Shown piece by piece: positions 6,995-7,495 of a DNA stretch of 7,495 nucleotides. Positions within the stretch are counted from its first letter, which is position 1. Each line of letters starts with the position of its first letter. The notes beneath the pieces were generated by a model. It worked only from the letters and a program-made list of their open reading frames with translations. It was not told the origin of the DNA and ran no database searches. The position numbers were made by a program, and so were the translations under genes. The stretch comes from Gammaproteobacteria bacterium (GTDB lineage Bacteria; Pseudomonadota; Gammaproteobacteria; Eutrophobiales; Eutrophobiaceae). The DNA lies in assembly GCA_016198885.1 (NCBI GenBank), contig JACQHV010000179.1, positions 1 through 7,495 on the forward strand. Direction: 5' to 3'.

Positions 6995-7495
6995 TGAGTA
7001 TCTGTGTCGGGATCAGATTTTTTTAATTGCTCGCGTTTCGCTCTCGTTCTTTCTACCGCTGCCAGAATATAATTCCGTTTGTCTGCATCCTGATCAATAT
7101 TATCAGTAGTATTTTCTTCCATGGTTTTCTGTTTTTCCCGTGCCAGTCTTTTGTTGCGTGCATGGAATCGTTGAAGTGCATGATCATCGGCTGCATGGGT
7201 CTGCTCTTGTTGTGCAATCTCATTTTCAGCGATTGACATTTTAAATGGAATATGTGGCCTGACAGATTCAGTTGGTACCATGCTGATGCAATCTACCGGG
7301 CAAGGTTCAATGCAGAGTTCACAACCAATACATTCCTGCGTGATAACAGTGTGCATTTGTTTTGGAGCGCCGACAATCGCATCAACGGGACAAACCTTGA
7401 CGCATTTTACGCAACCGATACAGACGTCTTCATCAATAACAGCAATCTGCCTCGGCTTGCCAACACTATATTCCGAGATTATCGACAATACATCC
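6991..7495 (-). CDS. rnfB: Rnf/Rsx electron transport complex subunit B, 5' end beyond window
   Basis: The visible 167 residues are the C-terminal part of RnfB, the Fe-S subunit that exchanges electrons with the membrane flavin subunits. Two ferredoxin-type 4Fe-4S sites are complete: CIGCVKCVKVCP (25-36) and CIGCELCIEPCP (55-66). The family phrases AVIDE and PVDAIVGAPKQMHTV are present. A TTG at 7488 could be taken as a start, but the frame stays open to the edge. The preceding residues also align with RnfB just before its ferredoxin domain, so the membrane helix and first Fe-S domain should lie past the edge. After the second cluster a tail of about 95 residues, highly charged and probably helical (for example RFHARNKRLAREKQK, ILAAVERTRAKREQLKK), replaces the shorter E. 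coli end. Its TGA overlaps the rnfD start. Confidence 0.9.
   Translation of the reverse strand, partial: DVLSIISEYSVGKPRQIAVIDEDVCIGCVKCVKVCPVDAIVGAPKQMHTVITQECIGCELCIEPCPVDCISMVPTESVRPHIPFKMSIAENEIAQQEQTHAADDHALQRFHARNKRLAREKQKTMEENTTDNIDQDADKRNYILAAVERTRAKREQLKKSDPDTDTQ

Noticed and set aside
7486..7488. TTG at 7488 as the true start of rnfB (a short ferredoxin)
   Set aside because: The frame is open to the window edge, the residues around it look like the RnfB linker before the ferredoxin domain, and no ribosome site can be assessed. A gene cut by the edge is the simpler reading.

Overview
The window looks like ordinary chromosome of a moderately AT-rich proteobacterium, most likely a gammaproteobacterium, with a betaproteobacterium not excluded. 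This rests on the gene set: a stress response kinase of the SrkA/YihE family, a DUF484 protein, and Rnf/Rsx electron transport subunits of the proteobacterial type. Base composition appears even by eye, and I see no transposase, integrase, tRNA, rRNA or CRISPR array.

Layout. Bases 1-258 carry no gene. They hold palindromic, REP-like hairpins, including two diverged copies of one hairpin-plus-tail element. On the minus strand, 259-1506 encodes a cytoplasmic protein of ten consecutive 36-residue Sel1 repeats. A 148-base divergent spacer (1507-1654) follows. On the plus strand come an SrkA-type kinase (1655-2656) and, 10 bases later, a complete ABC exporter half-transporter with fused membrane and ATPase domains (2667-4511). 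A 116-base convergent spacer (4512-4627) separates these from a minus-strand operon that enters from the right edge. That operon reads rnfB (3' part only, 6991-7495), rnfD (5966-6994), rnfG (5325-5963) and a DUF484 gene (4628-5323). Its junctions are overlapping or a few bases wide.

Function. The Rnf (Rsx in E. coli) complex is a membrane assembly that moves electrons between NADH and ferredoxin-like carriers. It is coupled to ion movement, or in enterobacteria to resetting of the SoxR sensor. Here RnfB supplies Fe-S clusters, while RnfD and RnfG carry the covalent flavin sites. SrkA counters stress-induced death in E. coli. The Sel1 protein is a scaffold-type repeat protein. The exporter's substrate cannot be told from sequence.

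What stands out. No previously undescribed system is evident. The points worth a second look are the rnf gene order (rnfD follows rnfB directly, with no rnfC between; DUF484, not rnfE, follows rnfG), the paired structured repeats downstream of the Sel1 gene, and a promoter-like sequence that would give the kinase gene a nearly leaderless transcript.
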